The notes under the pieces are model-generated. The model was not told where the DNA came from, searched no databases, and saw nothing but the letters and a program-made list of their open reading frames with translations. This document shows, one piece after another, positions 27,817-36,363 of a stretch of DNA of 64,000 bases. Origin of the DNA: Desulfobaculum xiamenense (GTDB lineage Bacteria; Desulfobacterota; Desulfovibrionia; Desulfovibrionales; Desulfovibrionaceae); assembly GCF_011927665.1 (NCBI RefSeq), contig NZ_JAATJA010000001.1:1469019-1533018 (forward strand), in the 5' to 3' direction. A program made the translations under genes and the position numbers. Positions within the stretch are counted from its first letter, which is position 1. Each line of letters begins with the position of its first letter.

Positions 27817-29436
27817 TTATCCGAGGATAGCCGCGAGGTCCTCGTCCGGCGTGGTGATGGGCCGAATGCCGTAATTCTCGACCAGCACGCCAAGGACGTT
27901 TGGCGTGATGAACTCCGGCAGCGTGGGCCCGAGACGGATATCCTTGATTCCCAGATGCAGCAGTGTCAGCAGGATGGCCACGGCCTTCTGCTCGTACCAC
28001 GAGAGGACCATGGACAGCGGCAGATCATTCACACCGCAGCCGAAGGCCTCGGCAAGGGCCACGGCGATGCGGATGGCGGAGTAGGCGTCGTTGCACTGCC
28101 CCACGTCAAGCAGGCGGGGGATGCCGCCAATGTCGCCGAGTTTCTTGTCGAAAAAGCGGAACTTGCCGCAAGCGAGGGTCAGCACCACGCAGTCGGCGGG
28201 GACCTTCTCCACGAACTCGGTGTAGTAGTTGCGACCGGGCTTGGCCCCGTCACACCCGGCGACGAGGAAGAAGTGGCGGATCGCGCCGGACTTCACCGCG
28301 TCGATGACCTTGTCGGCCACGCCGAGCACGGCGTTGTGGGCAAAGCCGGTCAGCACACTGCCCCGGTCTTCGTCGGCGGCGAATCCGTCCATGGCCAGCG
28401 CCTTGTCGATGACCGGTCCGAAGTCGCCGTTCTTCACGTGCGTCGCGCCGGGCCAGCCCACGAGGCCGGTGGTGAAGATGTTGTCCATGTACGACGACGC
28501 GGGCTTCTGGATGCAGTTTGTGGTCATGAGGATGGCACCGGGGAACGCCGCGAATTCCTTCTGCTGGTTCTGCCACGCGGTGCCGTAATGCCCGTGGAAA
28601 TGGGCAAACTTCTTCAGTTCCGGATACCCGTGACAGGGCAGCATCTCGCCATGGGTGTAGACGCTGATGCCCTTGCCCTCGGTCTGCTCCAAGAGGTCGC
28701 GCAGGTCCTTCAGGTCATGCCCGGAAACGAGGATGGCCTTACCCCTACGCGGGCCAAGCGGCACCTCAGTGGGCACGGGGTGCCCGTACGTTCCGGTATT
28801 GGCGGCGTCCAGAAGCTCCATGACCTTGAGGTTCACCTCGCCGGTGCGAAGCGCCAACGCCACCCATGCGCCAAGGTCCAGATCGTCGTAAATGGCGGCC
28901 ATGCCCTCGTGCATGAAGGCGTACACCTCGTCGCTCTCCTGCCCGAGAATCCGCGCATGATCGGCGTAGGCGGCCACACCGCGCAGACCGAAGAGCACCG
29001 TGTGCTGCAACGAGCGGATATCCGCATCGGCGGAGTGATCGACGCCCAGCCCGCAGCGCTCGCCCTCGGCCGCGAGGTCCGCCCCGGCGGCGGGAGTATA
29101 GTTCGCGGCGCGCTCGGCGTAGGTGGCGGCTCCACCCGCAGCTTTCACGCGGACCTTCAGCCCCTCGCGCAATTCGATAGCGCGGGCGGCAAGGTCGTGG
29201 AAGCGGTCCGGATCAAAATTGACGTTGGTCAGCGTGGAGAAAAGGCCGACGGCCATGAAGCGGTCCGCCTCGCGGTCCGTCACGCCCACGCGCCGCCCTT
29301 CGCGGGCGACCACGGCGAGGCCGCGCAGCAGATAGGTCAGCAGATCCTGAAGGGCGGCCACGTCCGGCTTCTTTCCGCACACGCCAATCTTGGTGCAGGC
29401 CCCGGCGGCCCGCTGTTCGCACTGGTAACAGAACAT
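27817..29436 (-). CDS. hcp: Hybrid cluster protein (hydroxylamine / NO reductase)
   Basis: A 539-residue cytoplasmic Fe-S protein. The N-terminal cluster cysteines are C3, C6, C14 and C20, the spacing of the Desulfovibrio-type (class I) [4Fe-4S] proteins. Hybrid-cluster ligands are visible in HGEMLPCHGYPEL, TTNCIQKP, VAGCDGAKPGRNYY, VGQCNDAYSA and the late Glu/Lys region. Hcp reduces NO or hydroxylamine and protects anaerobes against nitrosative stress. RBS AGGAGG precedes the start. A HcpR-type palindrome lies about 79-92 bases upstream, and a Crp/Fnr regulator gene is 0.8 kb away. The HAO-type cytochrome genes are directly downstream. Confidence 0.96.
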   Translation of the reverse strand: MFCYQCEQRAAGACTKIGVCGKKPDVAALQDLLTYLLRGLAVVAREGRRVGVTDREADRFMAVGLFSTLTNVNFDPDRFHDLAARAIELREGLKVRVKAAGGAATYAERAANYTPAAGADLAAEGERCGLGVDHSADADIRSLQHTVLFGLRGVAAYADHARILGQESDEVYAFMHEGMAAIYDDLDLGAWVALALRTGEVNLKVMELLDAANTGTYGHPVPTEVPLGPRRGKAILVSGHDLKDLRDLLEQTEGKGISVYTHGEMLPCHGYPELKKFAHFHGHYGTAWQNQQKEFAAFPGAILMTTNCIQKPASSYMDNIFTTGLVGWPGATHVKNGDFGPVIDKALAMDGFAADEDRGSVLTGFAHNAVLGVADKVIDAVKSGAIRHFFLVAGCDGAKPGRNYYTEFVEKVPADCVVLTLACGKFRFFDKKLGDIGGIPRLLDVGQCNDAYSAIRIAVALAEAFGCGVNDLPLSMVLSWYEQKAVAILLTLLHLGIKDIRLGPTLPEFITPNVLGVLVENYGIRPITTPDEDLAAILG

Positions 29437-29486
29437 GTCTCATCCTCCTGTTGGTATCGCAGGGTTTGCGTTCACGTCTTCCCCGA

Positions 29487-29528
29487 GTGCTACCCGTGAT
29501 GGAGGCGAGAGTGTTTGACGCAGGTCAA
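29487..29528 (-). promoter_or_regulatory. HcpR-type operator and promoter for hcp
   Basis: TTGACGCAGGTCAA at 29515-29528, identical in all 14 bases to the ferredoxin box. On the minus strand a -10-like TAGCAC (29492-29487) follows after exactly 22 nt, placing the box near -41 as for an activator. Confidence 0.8.
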
Positions 29529-29628
29529 AACGCCCGCTTTCGCGGAACATTTTCAATGGCGGCACGACGCGGTGGCTCGATCGCATACGGGAATCAAACC
29601 ATGATCCCCCACGCCGCGCAAAAGAAAA

Positions 29629-29655
29629 GGGACGCGCGGCATGACCACGCGTCCC
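29629..29655 (-). terminator. Terminator after the membrane PH-like gene
   Basis: GGGACGCG (29629-29636) pairs with CGCGTCCC (29648-29655); the minus-strand transcript continues into CTTTTCTTTT. Confidence 0.75.
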
Positions 29656-29679
29656 CCGAGATGGCGAAAGGGCTTCCGG

Positions 29680-30207
29680 CTAGTTGCCGGTGTCCACCGG
29701 AATGCTGGCGCGAACGGCCTCGACGAGTCCGTCGAGATCCTTTGGGCCGAGGATGTAGAACAAATCAGGCGTCTTGAGGCACAACACGCGCGAGGAGCGG
29801 CTGACCACCACGGCCTCGCGGCCCGCAGGCAGCATGAACATGCCGGAGCGGTAGCCGAAGTAGGCCATGCAGCGCTCCTTCTTCAGCGGATTGAGCGTCT
29901 CGTCCGTGTCGAGGTCTGTAACAAAGGCGCGGGTCACGGTATCGAGGGTGACGGTGGCGCGCAGGAAGGGCGGAGCCTCGACGAACACCCGTCCCTCATC
30001 CACGATGATGCGCGTGCGCGAGGGGTTCACGTAGAGCATGTACCAGTAGAGCGCCGTGATGGGCACGGCCACGGCCAGAAGACAGATGCCGGTCCACATG
30101 ATGCCGGAGCGGAAGCTCCAGATGGTGGCGGCGGTGACGGAGGCCGCGAACACGAGCAGCATGCCAATCACCACGCCGCGCATGGGCACGGGGAAGAGTC
30201 TATTCAT
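29680..30207 (-). CDS. Two-TM protein with a bacterial PH-like domain
   Basis: A 175-residue inner-membrane protein with two hydrophobic helices (about 10-30 and 37-57) and a beta-rich C-terminal domain (about 65-165, starting RTRIIVDEGRVFVEAPPF) that looks like the bacterial PH-type domains. ATG 30207 is preceded by GAGAGGA. It lies 16 bases after the Crp/Fnr regulator gene and is probably co-transcribed with it. The function is unknown; whether it takes part in the nitrogen-oxide response is only suggested by location. Confidence 0.6.
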   Translation of the reverse strand: MNRLFPVPMRGVVIGMLLVFAASVTAATIWSFRSGIMWTGICLLAVAVPITALYWYMLYVNPSRTRIIVDEGRVFVEAPPFLRATVTLDTVTRAFVTDLDTDETLNPLKKERCMAYFGYRSGMFMLPAGREAVVVSRSSRVLCLKTPDLFYILGPKDLDGLVEAVRASIPVDTGN

Positions 30208-30223
30208 GAAAAATCCTCTCGAT

Positions 30224-30907
30224 TCACAAGCGTTCCTCGCCCGAGGCCAGTGCCTCAAGGCGTTCAATGCGCACCAGCACGATACGACGGCCGTCCACGG
30301 CGATGATTCCCGCATCGCTCATGCGCCGTAGCACGCGCGAGAGCGTCTCCTGCGCGGTGCCGAGCAGGCTTGCCAGATGTCCCTTGGCAATGTCCAGTTC
30401 CAATTCGCTCGCCGAGGCGCTGCGTTCGGACAGATCGAGCAGATAGGCGGCGAGACGCTGGGGCATCTCGCGCAGGGTGAGATTTTCGAGCTTCACCGTA
30501 AAACGCCGCAGCTTCGCGGCCATGATGGCCAGCATGTTCAGGGCGACTCCGGCGTCCCGCTCGATGAGCCGCAACAGCCCCTCGCGCGAAAAATACAGCA
30601 GACGCGATGCCGCCGTGGTCTCCGCGCTGGCCGGAAAGCGTCCACCCTCGAACACCGGCACCTCGGCGAAGGTCTCGCCGGGTCCGTAGATGTGGATGAT
30701 CTGCTCCCGCCCCTCGGGGGAGACCTTGAATATCTTCACCTGCCCCTCGAAGACCACATAGAAGCCGTCGGCCTCGTCACCCTCGGCGAAGATGCTCCGC
30801 CCGCGCGCAAGACGCGTGTCCACGGCGATGTCGGCCACGGCCCGCATATGGTCATCGGGAAGCCCCTTGAACAGGGGCAGCGTTGCCATGAATTCGATCT
30901 TTTCCAT
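30224..30907 (-). CDS. hcpR: Crp/Fnr-family regulator, HcpR-like
   Basis: A 227-residue transcription factor. The cyclic-nucleotide-type beta-roll (about 10-125: GDEADGFYVVFEGQVKIF, IYGPGETFAEVPVFEGG) is followed by a long dimer helix and a C-terminal winged helix with recognition sequence GTAQETLSRVLRRM, whose E-xx-SR pattern is common to Fnr-like proteins. There is no Fnr-type N-terminal cysteine set. In Desulfovibrio, HcpR controls hcp and its ferredoxin from TTGAC-N4-GTCAA sites, and both such sites are present in this block. The assignment to HcpR rests on that context. Confidence 0.8.
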   Translation of the reverse strand: MEKIEFMATLPLFKGLPDDHMRAVADIAVDTRLARGRSIFAEGDEADGFYVVFEGQVKIFKVSPEGREQIIHIYGPGETFAEVPVFEGGRFPASAETTAASRLLYFSREGLLRLIERDAGVALNMLAIMAAKLRRFTVKLENLTLREMPQRLAAYLLDLSERSASASELELDIAKGHLASLLGTAQETLSRVLRRMSDAGIIAVDGRRIVLVRIERLEALASGEERL

Positions 30908-30928
30908 GTCGTTGCGCCCTCTGACCGG

Positions 30929-30957
30929 GTTGTAGCACCACTTGCCGCCGGGAGCAA
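30929..30957 (-). promoter_or_regulatory. Possible promoter of the Crp/Fnr gene
   Basis: On the minus strand TTGCTC (30957-30952) and TACAAC (30934-30929) with a 17-nt spacer, in the 60-base gap after the RND gene. Confidence 0.4.
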
Positions 30958-30967
30958 AGGGACCGAC

Positions 30968-33900
30968 TCAGGGCGGAGAGTCGCCGTTCGTCAGCCCGAG
31001 ATCGGCGAGAATGGCGTACAGCGCGGGCACTACGAGCAGCACGAGCACCGTGGACGCCAACAGCCCGAACACGATGCTGATGCACAGCGGAATGAGAATC
31101 TGCGCCTGAAGGCTCCGTTCGAGGAGTAGCGGCACAAGGCCCATGATGGTGGTCATGGAGGTCAGCACCACGGCGCGGAACCGCCCCCGGCTGGCGACCC
31201 GCGCGGCCTCGGAGGCACGCTGACCATCCGCCATGCGTATCTTGATGAATTCCACCAGCAGGATGGAATCGTTGACCACCACGCCCGCCAGCGACACGAA
31301 GCCCATGATGCTCGGCATGGCCAACTCCTGCCCCATGAGCAGATGCCCCCACACCACGCCGATGAAGGCCAGCGGGATGGCCGAAATGACCACCACCGGC
31401 TCAATGTAGCTGCGGAACTGGAACGACAGCAGCACGAATATGCCGAAGACGCCGATACCGAGCGCGCGCAGGAGCGAGCCGCCGGTACGCTTCGTCTCCC
31501 GCGCCTGTCCTTCGAGGCTCAGACCGATTTCGGGATAGCGTTCCAGCAGCCCAGGCATGAAGTGCTCCCCCGTGTCGGCCACAACCTCGCGGGCGTTGGC
31601 CCGGCGCAGATCCACATCGCCCCGGATGGTGACCGTGCGCACCCCGTCCACCCGCGCGATGCGCGCGAAGCCCCTGCCCTCCTCAAGCGTGGCCACCACC
31701 GACAGCGGCACCTGCGTGCCGTCGGCGGCGGTAACATGGAACCCGTCGAGGTCGGCCAGGCTATCCTGATCGCCAGCCGGGAACTGGACGTTGATCGCGT
31801 AGCTTTCCGCTCCGGCCTGCACCTCTGCGGCGTCGAGGCCATGAAAGGCCGCCCGCAACTGCCGAGCCACGGTTGCCGCGTCGATGCCCAGAGCCAGCGC
31901 CCCCTCGCGCAGGCGCACGCGGATTTCCGGCTTGCCCGGCCGCAGGTCGCCCATGAGGTCCAACACGCCGTCATAGCCGCCAAGCCAACCGAGCAGTTCG
32001 TTCGAGGCCTGCGACAGGCGATGCAGGTCCGGTCCCTGAAGCCGGATGTCGATGGCCATGCCGCCGGGACCGAGGGCTGGTTCCTTGTAGGTGATGGACA
32101 CGGCATCGGGCACGGTGCCGACCTCCCCGCGCCACAGCTCCGAAATCTCGTCGATGGTTCCGTCGCGCTCCTCGGCGGAGAGCAGGTCCGCGCTCACCGT
32201 GACGAGGTGCGGTCCCTGTTCGCCGGAGTCGTTGTTGACGGAATACTGGACGTTCACGTGCTCGACGAGGTCGCGCCCATCGGGCTGTCGATCACGCAGG
32301 GCGTCGTTGACGCGCGAAAGCGCCTGCTCCACGCGCCCGGCCACGGCCTCGGTCTGCGCCAGCGGTGTTCCCTGCGGCATAAGCACGCGGGCTTCGAGCA
32401 CGTCGCCGTCTATCTCGGGAAAGGCCCGCACCTTGAGCCGCCCTCCGGCGATCATCCCTATGGAAAGCAAAAACGTCGCAAACACCGCCGCCACCCACGC
32501 ATAGCGCCAGCGCACGGCCCAATCCACGGCGCGGCCAAGGCCCTCCTCGCGCAGACGGACAAACAGCGCGTCGAAGCCCTCGCGAAAGCGCGAGCGCGTG
32601 TCGTGCTCGTGCCCGCACAGAGAATGCGCCAGATGGTGCGGCAGGATGAAGAAGGCTTCCACGAGGCTCACACCGAGAGTGATGATGAGCACCACCGGCA
32701 TGACCCACAGCACCTTGCCGATGTCGCCCCGGATGAGCAGCGCGATGGTCCCGAAGATGAGCACCGTGGTCGCGAAGGACGAGAACACGCCGCGCACCAC
32801 CTCCGCCGTTCCGTCCACGGCCGCCAGCCGCGCGGACTTGCCCGCCGCCATGTGCGCGGCCACGTTCTCGGCGATGACGATGGCGTCGTCCATGAGCAGA
32901 CCGGTGGCCATGAGCAGGCCTACCATGGAGATCATGTTCAGCGACAGCCCTAGCCCGTCCAGCGCGAAGGCCGCCCCGAGGAAGGACACGGGAAGCCCCA
33001 TGGACACCCAGAACGAGAAGCGGAAGGCGAAGAAGAGCCACATGGTCAGGAACACGAGGGCGAGACCCTCGAAGCCGTTGATCACCAGCATCTGCAACCG
33101 ATCGCGCACGATCTTCGAGACGTTTCGCGTGAGGGTGAAATGCACCGTGGGCGGCGCGGCGAGCCGCTCGCGTTCCAAAAACGATGACACGGCGTCCATG
33201 ATGCGCAGCGCGTCCTCGCCCTTGGTCTTGTTGATCTGGAGCATCCCGGCGCGCATGCCGTCGAAGACGATCTTCTGCTCGTCCAGCTCGAAGGTGTCCG
33301 TGATGCGGGCGATGTCGCCAAGGCGCAGTTCCGCACCCGTGGCACCGGAGAAGATGGTCAGGTCCTCCAGTTCGCGCACGCCGCGGCGCTCGTCCCCGAA
33401 GCGGACCAGGACGTCGGCGTCGCGCGTCTCGACGCTTCCGGCGGGCAGGTCCACGCTGCGGGCGGCGATGCGCCGCGCCACGTCGTCCGCCGACAGCCCA
33501 TGCTGCATGAGTACGGCTGCGGGAATGGATATGCGCAACTGATGATCGGAGAAGCCGAGGATGTCGATCTGCGAGACCTGCGGCAAAAGCTGCATGCGGT
33601 CCTTCAGGTCCTCGCAGTAGAGCTTGAGATCGGAAACCGGCATCGGCCCGGTGACGGCCACGGACACCACGGGGTCCGTACGCCCGAGCTGCTTGATGAC
33701 CGGGTCCTCCGCCTCGTCGGGAAAGTCGTCGATGGCCTCCACCTCGGTACGCACGTCGTCGATGAACTGCGGCATGTCGCCGCCTTCCACCATTTCCACC
33801 ACCACGCGGCCCAGACCTTCGCGTGCCTCGCTGCGCACCTCGTACACGCCGGTCACGCCATCAACGGCGTCCTCCACGCGTTGGCAAATGGCATTTTCCA

Positions 33901-34087
33901 CCTCTTCGGCCGTGGCTCCGGGGTAGACCACGCTCACCTCCACCTCGGGCGCGGTGAAATCGGGAAACGTCTCACGGCGCAGATCCGAAACCGTGAGCGC
34001 CCCCATGAACAGGAAGATGCCCATCAGCAGATTCGCCGCCGTGGGATGCTCCGCGAAGAAGGCTATGACCGCGTTAAGCCACCTCAT
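30968..34087 (-). CDS. RND-family efflux pump, inner-membrane transporter
   Basis: A 1039-residue AcrB/MexB-type proton antiporter with twelve predicted helices: one at the N-terminus, two clusters near 335-465 and 855-1010, and helix 7 near 525. Two large periplasmic loops lie between them. The helix-4 motif GLLMDDAIVIAENV carries the paired aspartates of the proton relay. The sequence is closer to the heterologous multidrug/cation-type group than to CusA. Its start overlaps the end of the adaptor gene by 4 bases. No outer-membrane TolC-like gene is in the operon, so the channel is encoded elsewhere. Confidence 0.92.
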   Translation of the reverse strand: MRWLNAVIAFFAEHPTAANLLMGIFLFMGALTVSDLRRETFPDFTAPEVEVSVVYPGATAEEVENAICQRVEDAVDGVTGVYEVRSEAREGLGRVVVEMVEGGDMPQFIDDVRTEVEAIDDFPDEAEDPVIKQLGRTDPVVSVAVTGPMPVSDLKLYCEDLKDRMQLLPQVSQIDILGFSDHQLRISIPAAVLMQHGLSADDVARRIAARSVDLPAGSVETRDADVLVRFGDERRGVRELEDLTIFSGATGAELRLGDIARITDTFELDEQKIVFDGMRAGMLQINKTKGEDALRIMDAVSSFLERERLAAPPTVHFTLTRNVSKIVRDRLQMLVINGFEGLALVFLTMWLFFAFRFSFWVSMGLPVSFLGAAFALDGLGLSLNMISMVGLLMATGLLMDDAIVIAENVAAHMAAGKSARLAAVDGTAEVVRGVFSSFATTVLIFGTIALLIRGDIGKVLWVMPVVLIITLGVSLVEAFFILPHHLAHSLCGHEHDTRSRFREGFDALFVRLREEGLGRAVDWAVRWRYAWVAAVFATFLLSIGMIAGGRLKVRAFPEIDGDVLEARVLMPQGTPLAQTEAVAGRVEQALSRVNDALRDRQPDGRDLVEHVNVQYSVNNDSGEQGPHLVTVSADLLSAEERDGTIDEISELWRGEVGTVPDAVSITYKEPALGPGGMAIDIRLQGPDLHRLSQASNELLGWLGGYDGVLDLMGDLRPGKPEIRVRLREGALALGIDAATVARQLRAAFHGLDAAEVQAGAESYAINVQFPAGDQDSLADLDGFHVTAADGTQVPLSVVATLEEGRGFARIARVDGVRTVTIRGDVDLRRANAREVVADTGEHFMPGLLERYPEIGLSLEGQARETKRTGGSLLRALGIGVFGIFVLLSFQFRSYIEPVVVISAIPLAFIGVVWGHLLMGQELAMPSIMGFVSLAGVVVNDSILLVEFIKIRMADGQRASEAARVASRGRFRAVVLTSMTTIMGLVPLLLERSLQAQILIPLCISIVFGLLASTVLVLLVVPALYAILADLGLTNGDSPP

Positions 34088-35445
34088 GGCGTGCCCGCCC
34101 CCCCGGAAGCCTCTCGGATGACGTGGGCCAGCAGCTCCGCGTCATCCACGGGTTCGAGCAGCATGCCCTCTATGGCCGGTATCACGTCCGTGGCCACCAC
34201 ACGCTCGCCCGGCTGCACACCGGAACGCAGGGCCACCAGATCCCCCTGCACGGCATCCACCGCCACCTCACGCGTTTCAAGGCGTAAATCCGCGCCAACC
34301 ACCCGCACCCGCCCCTCGCGCACGGCGGAGCGCGGCAGCACCACGGTCGCCGAATGCGGACGCCCACGCAACTCAACCTCGCAATACATGTTCTTGACCA
34401 ACGGCGGACGCTCGCCCGGACGAGCGGAGAAATAACTATCGTCCACGACGACGATGACGCCAACGGTGCGGGTCTTCGGGTCGATGGAATCGGACAGGCG
34501 CGACAGCCGGGCCTTCCACTCCACGGGGCCGGAGGGAAGATTCAAGCGCACCACGCCGTCCACGCCGATGGCACGGCGGATGTCGTCCATGTCGATGTCG
34601 CCGTTACGCACGAGGGGCACGGGTCCGGGGCGCACCAGACGCAGAAACGCGGCGATGGGCACCTGCGCCGACACTTCCGAGGCCCCGATGGAATCGGCAA
34701 CGGCCACGGTCTGCCCGACCTTTGCATACTGCGACAGTTCCACGCCCACCTCGCCGATGCGGCACTCGAAGGGCGCGGTGATGACCGTCCGCCCGAGATC
34801 GAGCCGCGCATCCTCCAGGCGGGAGCGCGCCGCGTCGAGGGCGGCGGACAACTGGCGGCGTTCGGCGGGGATGAGATCAAGCGTGCTGCGGTAACCCTGC
34901 ACCGCGTTTCGCTGGGCCAGCCAACTGCGCTCCTCGCGATCATACTCGGAGCGGGAGATGGTTCCGGTCTCCAAGAGCCGCTGGCGGCGCTGCAACTCGG
35001 CCTCGCCAAGGGTCAGGGATTCGCTCTCCACGGCGAACAGCCGCTCGGTGTTGATCTTCTTCTGCTCAAGCTCGCGCAGCCGGGCCAGCGCGCTCTGCAC
35101 CTCGGCCTCGGCGGCGGCCACTTTCAGTCGGTATTCGGTCTGGTCGATGCGCAGAAGCACCGCTCCGGCGGGCAGGATGGCCCCGCGCTTGAGGCTCGGA
35201 TGCATCTCCACGACGCGCCCGCCCACCTCGGCCACGGCCTCCCACACCTGCGCTGGCCGCACGCTGCCATAGCCAACGACACGCGGCACGAGGGCCACCT
35301 CCGGCGCGGTGATCACCCGCACGGCACGAGCGCGTTCGTCCACATCCAGCCGCTTGGGACCGGACTTCGTCCTCACCAGCGCGACGAACAGCACGATGCC
35401 GAGTGCCGCCACGGGCAGGGCCAACATTCTGCGAGAGAATTGCAT
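34084..35445 (-). CDS. RND efflux periplasmic adaptor (membrane fusion protein)
   Basis: A 453-residue HlyD/AcrA-like adaptor. An N-terminal signal anchor (about 5-24) is followed by a biotinyl-lipoyl half (PAGAVLLRIDQTEYRLKVAAAEAEV), a long alpha-hairpin (about 125-215) rich in Arg and Glu, the second lipoyl half (TVITAPFECRIGEVGVELSQYAKVGQTVAVAD) and beta-barrel domains. It links the inner-membrane pump to an outer-membrane channel. It lies 72 bases after the TetR gene on the same strand and is coupled to the pump gene by a 4-base overlap. Confidence 0.9.
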   Translation of the reverse strand: MQFSRRMLALPVAALGIVLFVALVRTKSGPKRLDVDERARAVRVITAPEVALVPRVVGYGSVRPAQVWEAVAEVGGRVVEMHPSLKRGAILPAGAVLLRIDQTEYRLKVAAAEAEVQSALARLRELEQKKINTERLFAVESESLTLGEAELQRRQRLLETGTISRSEYDREERSWLAQRNAVQGYRSTLDLIPAERRQLSAALDAARSRLEDARLDLGRTVITAPFECRIGEVGVELSQYAKVGQTVAVADSIGASEVSAQVPIAAFLRLVRPGPVPLVRNGDIDMDDIRRAIGVDGVVRLNLPSGPVEWKARLSRLSDSIDPKTRTVGVIVVVDDSYFSARPGERPPLVKNMYCEVELRGRPHSATVVLPRSAVREGRVRVVGADLRLETREVAVDAVQGDLVALRSGVQPGERVVATDVIPAIEGMLLEPVDDAELLAHVIREASGGAGTP

Positions 35446-35517
35446 GACCGTTCTCCATTCCTGAAACGGTGCACCACGCGCCCGACGCTCCCGCGCAAAC
35501 GCGTTTCGACAAATGGT

Positions 35518-36120
35518 CTAATCCTTGGAGTCGATGCCCGCCAGATCGAGCGGCTCGATAAACAGCCCACTGGTCAACATCGTAAACCATGTTCGGGCCA
35601 TATCGCCGGGATCGACGCCGCGCTCGAAGGTTTCGGGCACCATATAGGTATTGATGACGCACTGGATGATCTCGGTGGCGATGTCCGGGTCTATCTGGGA
35701 GCGGACCTCTCCGCGCGCCACACCACGGGCGATGAGCTGCGCATATCTGCGAAGCCCCTGCGAACGGCGGATGTGAATGCGCTCCCACAGTTGGGGATAC
35801 TCCGCCTTGAGATCGACCATGAACACGCGCGTCACCGCCGAGGACATCCGCAGGATGCAGCGGTAGACATTGCCGAAGCAACCGCGCACGCTCTCCCCGT
35901 CCTCCATGGCGTGGAACACCTCGTCCAGACGCGCCCACAGGGTGCGCTCCACGTGTTCGCGCACCAGTTCCTCCTTGCCGCCAAAATACTTATAGAGCGT
36001 CTTCTTGCTCATGCGCATCTCGCGGGCGATGTCGTCCATGGTCACCCGGCGCAGGCCGTGGCGCTGGAACTTCTCGCCCGCGACCTCAAGGATGCGCTCC
36101 CGTGTCGCCTGATCGTTCAT
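35518..36120 (-). CDS. TetR-family regulator of the RND operon
   Basis: A 200-residue repressor-type protein. The N-terminal helix-turn-helix (about 8-52: RERILEVAGEKFQRHGLRRVTMDDIAREMRMSKKTLYKYFGGKEEL) is a textbook TetR domain; the C-terminal part should bind ligand and dimerise. It is first in the tetR-adaptor-pump unit, so it probably controls its own operon and perhaps the divergent lipid-transport operon. ATG 36120 is preceded by CGGAG. A 7-bp inverted repeat (ACTCCGG at 36127, CCGGAGT at 36174) lies in the gap. Confidence 0.9.
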   Translation of the reverse strand: MNDQATRERILEVAGEKFQRHGLRRVTMDDIAREMRMSKKTLYKYFGGKEELVREHVERTLWARLDEVFHAMEDGESVRGCFGNVYRCILRMSSAVTRVFMVDLKAEYPQLWERIHIRRSQGLRRYAQLIARGVARGEVRSQIDPDIATEIIQCVINTYMVPETFERGVDPGDMARTWFTMLTSGLFIEPLDLAGIDSKD

Positions 36121-36326
36121 TTCTGCACTCCGGAAACTTTTGTGGTTTCTCAAGTTTCTTGTCACACGGAAACCGGAGTTCGTCAATCGCGTTTCCGAAT
36201 ATCGACGACATCCTGAAAATCGACAGACCACGGGCGTTGTAAAGCCTCATTCCATACATGATATGGAAACCGGAGCGGTCGCCCCGGTCCCCGCCGCGCC
36301 GCCAGCCGACCCTCCTGCGGGAAATA

Positions 36327-36355
36327 TTGCGGATGCGCGGGGTTACGTTTATATT
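36327..36355 (+). promoter_or_regulatory. Sigma-70 promoter giving a leaderless or near-leaderless mlaE transcript
   Basis: TTGCGG (36327-36332) and TATATT (36350-36355) are separated by 17 nt. Transcription would start near 36362, two bases before the ATG at 36364, which has no Shine-Dalgarno sequence. Confidence 0.6.
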
Positions 36356-36363
36356 ACCCAATC

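Noticed and set aside
27772-29499. Long plus-strand open frame (575 codons) opposite hcp
   Set aside because: Hcp on the other strand has all its ligands; the antisense product has no recognisable motif.
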